The position numbers and the translations under genes were made by a program. A stretch of DNA of 64,000 nucleotides from Haloterrigena alkaliphila (GTDB lineage: Archaea > Halobacteriota > Halobacteria > Halobacteriales > Natrialbaceae), in the NCBI RefSeq assembly GCF_017352155.2, contig NZ_CP071462.1:3162001-3226000 (forward strand). Direction: 5' to 3'. Within the stretch, counting starts at the first letter, position 1, and each line of letters begins with the position of its first letter. Shown here one piece after another: positions 62,382 to 64,000 of this stretch. The notes under the pieces are model-generated. The model made no database searches and was not told the origin of the DNA. It was given only the letters and a program-made list of their open reading frames with translations.

Positions 62382-64000
62382 ATGCTTTCGCGCACGACCC
62401 TCCTGACGGTCGTCCTGCCGCTGGTGGTGGTGGCGACCCTGCTCGGCTCCGTGGCCGTCGTCAGGCGGCTCCACAGACCGAGTCGGCGGTGGGGCGATAT
62501 CGTCCGATCGCGGCTCGTGATGGGCGTCCCGTGGGGGTCGCTGCTCGTGATGGGGTTCGTGTTCTGCGTCTACCTGTTCGTCCAGGACGGCATCACCAAC
62601 TTCGAGAACCCGGTCGTCATCCCCTTCCGGGCGTACTCGTACTTCTACCCGACGGGGATGCTGGCGGCGCCGTTCTCCCACGCCGGTTCGGGCCACCTCA
62701 TCGGCAACCTCTCCGGCGCTACGGTCGTCGCCCCGATCGTCGAGTACGCCTGGGGCCACTACCCGGAGGGGCGCGGCGAGGGATCGTTCTCGTCGTGGCA
62801 CGCGAACCCCTGGGTCCGCGCGCTGGTGATCTTCCCACTGGCCGTCCTCGCGATCGGCGTCCTCTCGAGTCTCTTCGCGCTCGGGCCCGTAATCGGCTTC
62901 TCGGGGGTCGTCTTCGCCTTCGCCGCGTTCGCGCTCGTTCACTACCCGATCGTCACCCTCGTCGGCCTCCTCGGGGTCCAGAGCGTTCTCCTGACGCTGT
63001 ACCGAGCACTACAGGTCCCGATCGGGGTCTACGTCGCCCGGCCGCGGCCGCCGTCGGCCCCCTCCTGGGCCGGAATCGCCATCCAGGGGCACGCGCTGGG
63101 CTTCTTCCTGGGGCTCGTGCTCGGCGTCGCCGTGCTCCGCCGGCGGAACCGCCGCCCCGACGCCGTCCGAATCTGGCTGGCGATCCTGCTCTTCGGCTTC
63201 GTACAGGGGCTGTGGCAGATCTACTGGTTCGCCGACGAGAACGTCTACGTCCTCTTTCAGGGGCCCGGCGTTCTCGTCGTCACCGCGCTCGCCCTCGTCG
63301 TCACGGTCGCGATCGCGGGCTCCGACCGCTCGCTCGTCCCGGAGCGCCTCGAGCGCCGCCTTCCGTTGGTCGGCCGATCCGCCGACTCGCCGGTCGGTCG
63401 CCCCCTCGAGATGGCCGGCGACGGCGATGATCGTACCGTCGGGGCCCGCCTCGAGCGGATCGGCGAACTCGCGTCGGGCGCGGTCGATCGCCGCTCGCGG
63501 CTGTCGGCCGTGACCCCGCGGCGGACGGCCACGATGCTCGTCCTGCTGGTCTTCGCGATCGTCGCGGGGATGGCGATTCCGGTCAACTTCTTCGTCTACG
63601 AGGACGCCGCGTCGTCGTCCGAGACGGCCGTCGAGGTCGAGGATTACACCATCGAGTACGCCGAGGGCGTCGAGAACGAACTCACCTCGCCGGTGCAGGT
63701 CGGTCCGTTCGCCGAGGCGTTCTCCGTCGAGTCCAGCGGCGTGATCGTCACCAGCGATCGGCGACACGTCTGGTCCGAGGTGGTCCCGGCCCACAGTCTG
63801 GCCTTCACCGGCGAGGCGGAGATCGCGGTCGGCGGCCCCGGCTGGCGCGAGACCGTCCACGTCGAGCGAACCGGCTGGGAACCGGTCGGCAACGACACCG
63901 TCTATCAGGTCGAGATCTGGGCCGACGGCGAGGCGCCCCAACTCGCCCACGAGTCCAACGCCTCGCAGGCCGACGTCCGGATCGCCGGACGGAACGTGAC
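62382..64000 (+). CDS. Rhomboid-family intramembrane serine protease (3' end beyond window)
   Basis: Open from the ATG at 62382 to the window end, over 539 residues. The rhomboid core has [19 protein letters not shown] (helix with His/Asn), [10 protein letters not shown] (GxSG nucleophile Ser) and [15 protein letters not shown] (catalytic His). About eight helices are visible. Beyond about residue 385 a further membrane helix and a beta-rich domain ([16 protein letters not shown]...) extend outside. Such fused-tail rhomboids are common in haloarchaea. Substrate and tail function are unknown. Confidence 0.9.
   Translation, partial: MLSRTTLLTVVLPLVVVATLLGSVAVVRRLHRPSRRWGDIVRSRLVMGVPWGSLLVMGFVFCVYLFVQDGITNFENPVVIPFRAYSYFYPTGMLAAPFSHAGSGHLIGNLSGATVVAPIVEYAWGHYPEGRGEGSFSSWHANPWVRALVIFPLAVLAIGVLSSLFALGPVIGFSGVVFAFAAFALVHYPIVTLVGLLGVQSVLLTLYRALQVPIGVYVARPRPPSAPSWAGIAIQGHALGFFLGLVLGVAVLRRRNRRPDAVRIWLAILLFGFVQGLWQIYWFADENVYVLFQGPGVLVVTALALVVTVAIAGSDRSLVPERLERRLPLVGRSADSPVGRPLEMAGDGDDRTVGARLERIGELASGAVDRRSRLSAVTPRRTATMLVLLVFAIVAGMAIPVNFFVYEDAASSSETAVEVEDYTIEYAEGVENELTSPVQVGPFAEAFSVESSGVIVTSDRRHVWSEVVPAHSLAFTGEAEIAVGGPGWRETVHVERTGWEPVGNDTVYQVEIWADGEAPQLAHESNASQADVRIAGRNV

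Overview
The window is GC-rich haloarchaeal chromosome, probably from the Natrialbales group (Natrinema/Haloterrigena-like; this placement is inference). Proteins are strongly acidic. Typical haloarchaeal genes are present: an acyl-CoA carboxylase with a small third subunit, Tat lipoproteins, a PGF-CTERM protein, DUF2249 proteins, HTH regulators, RNA polymerase subunit L and menaquinone genes. Many transcripts look leaderless, with a TATA-like box about 25-30 nt before the start codon. I found no rRNA, tRNA, CRISPR array or intact insertion sequence.

Layout. 1-6.7 kb: a frameshifted membrane-protein gene, a CPA1 Na+/H+ antiporter, a Tat lipoprotein, a heme-copper-oxidase/NnrS-like membrane protein, a MoaD-like beta-grasp protein ending in Cys-Cys, a CGCGG-type putative RiPP precursor and a radical SAM/SPASM protein. 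7.1-13.2 kb: biotin carboxylase/BCCP, then nitrilase, SRPBCC, wHTH and small membrane genes, then the small carboxylase subunit and the carboxyltransferase. 13.4-18.3 kb: SNF transporter, SDR, receiver-only response regulator, a phosphodiesterase gene with a nonsense codon, a YjbQ gene carrying two small hairpin insertions, and a HEAT protein. 18.3-26.1 kb: a four-gene PrkA-PrkA-YeaH-SpoVR operon. 26.7-31.6 kb: conserved hypotheticals, PHP and asparagine-synthase-like genes, amphi-Trp and Mrp/NBP35 proteins. 31.7-35.7 kb: an Fe-S/NrfD membrane redox module. 36.1-38.2 kb: cupin, HTH-10 regulator and three DUF2249 genes. 38.2-43.3 kb: hydrolase, a 41-residue zinc finger, GatCA, HTH and NRDE genes.

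43.4-57.8 kb is the menaquinone locus, menF-menD ... menB ... menA-menC-menE, all on the minus strand. It is interrupted twice: by a DnaJ-domain/serine-hydrolase pair on the plus strand, and by a Dyp-like / P19-like / PGF-CTERM trio that suggests metal handling. 57.9-64 kb holds a sulfite-oxidase-like protein, small proteins, hisF, a double-zinc-ribbon membrane protein, rpoL and a rhomboid protease cut by the window end.

The most unusual signals are four. First, the CGCGG precursor/radical SAM pair lies beside the CC-ending MoaD-like protein. Second, two 45-48-nt double-hairpin insertions lie inside yjbQ, one adding an in-frame TGA. Third, a dispersed repeat has two copies (27.7 and 50.6 kb) with a constant-loop, variable-stem hairpin. 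Fourth, the Fe-S protein has an internal Tat motif and an acidic insertion of about 200 residues. Three genes (1-970, GDPD, yjbQ) carry frameshift or nonsense lesions, so resequencing should precede any biological reading.
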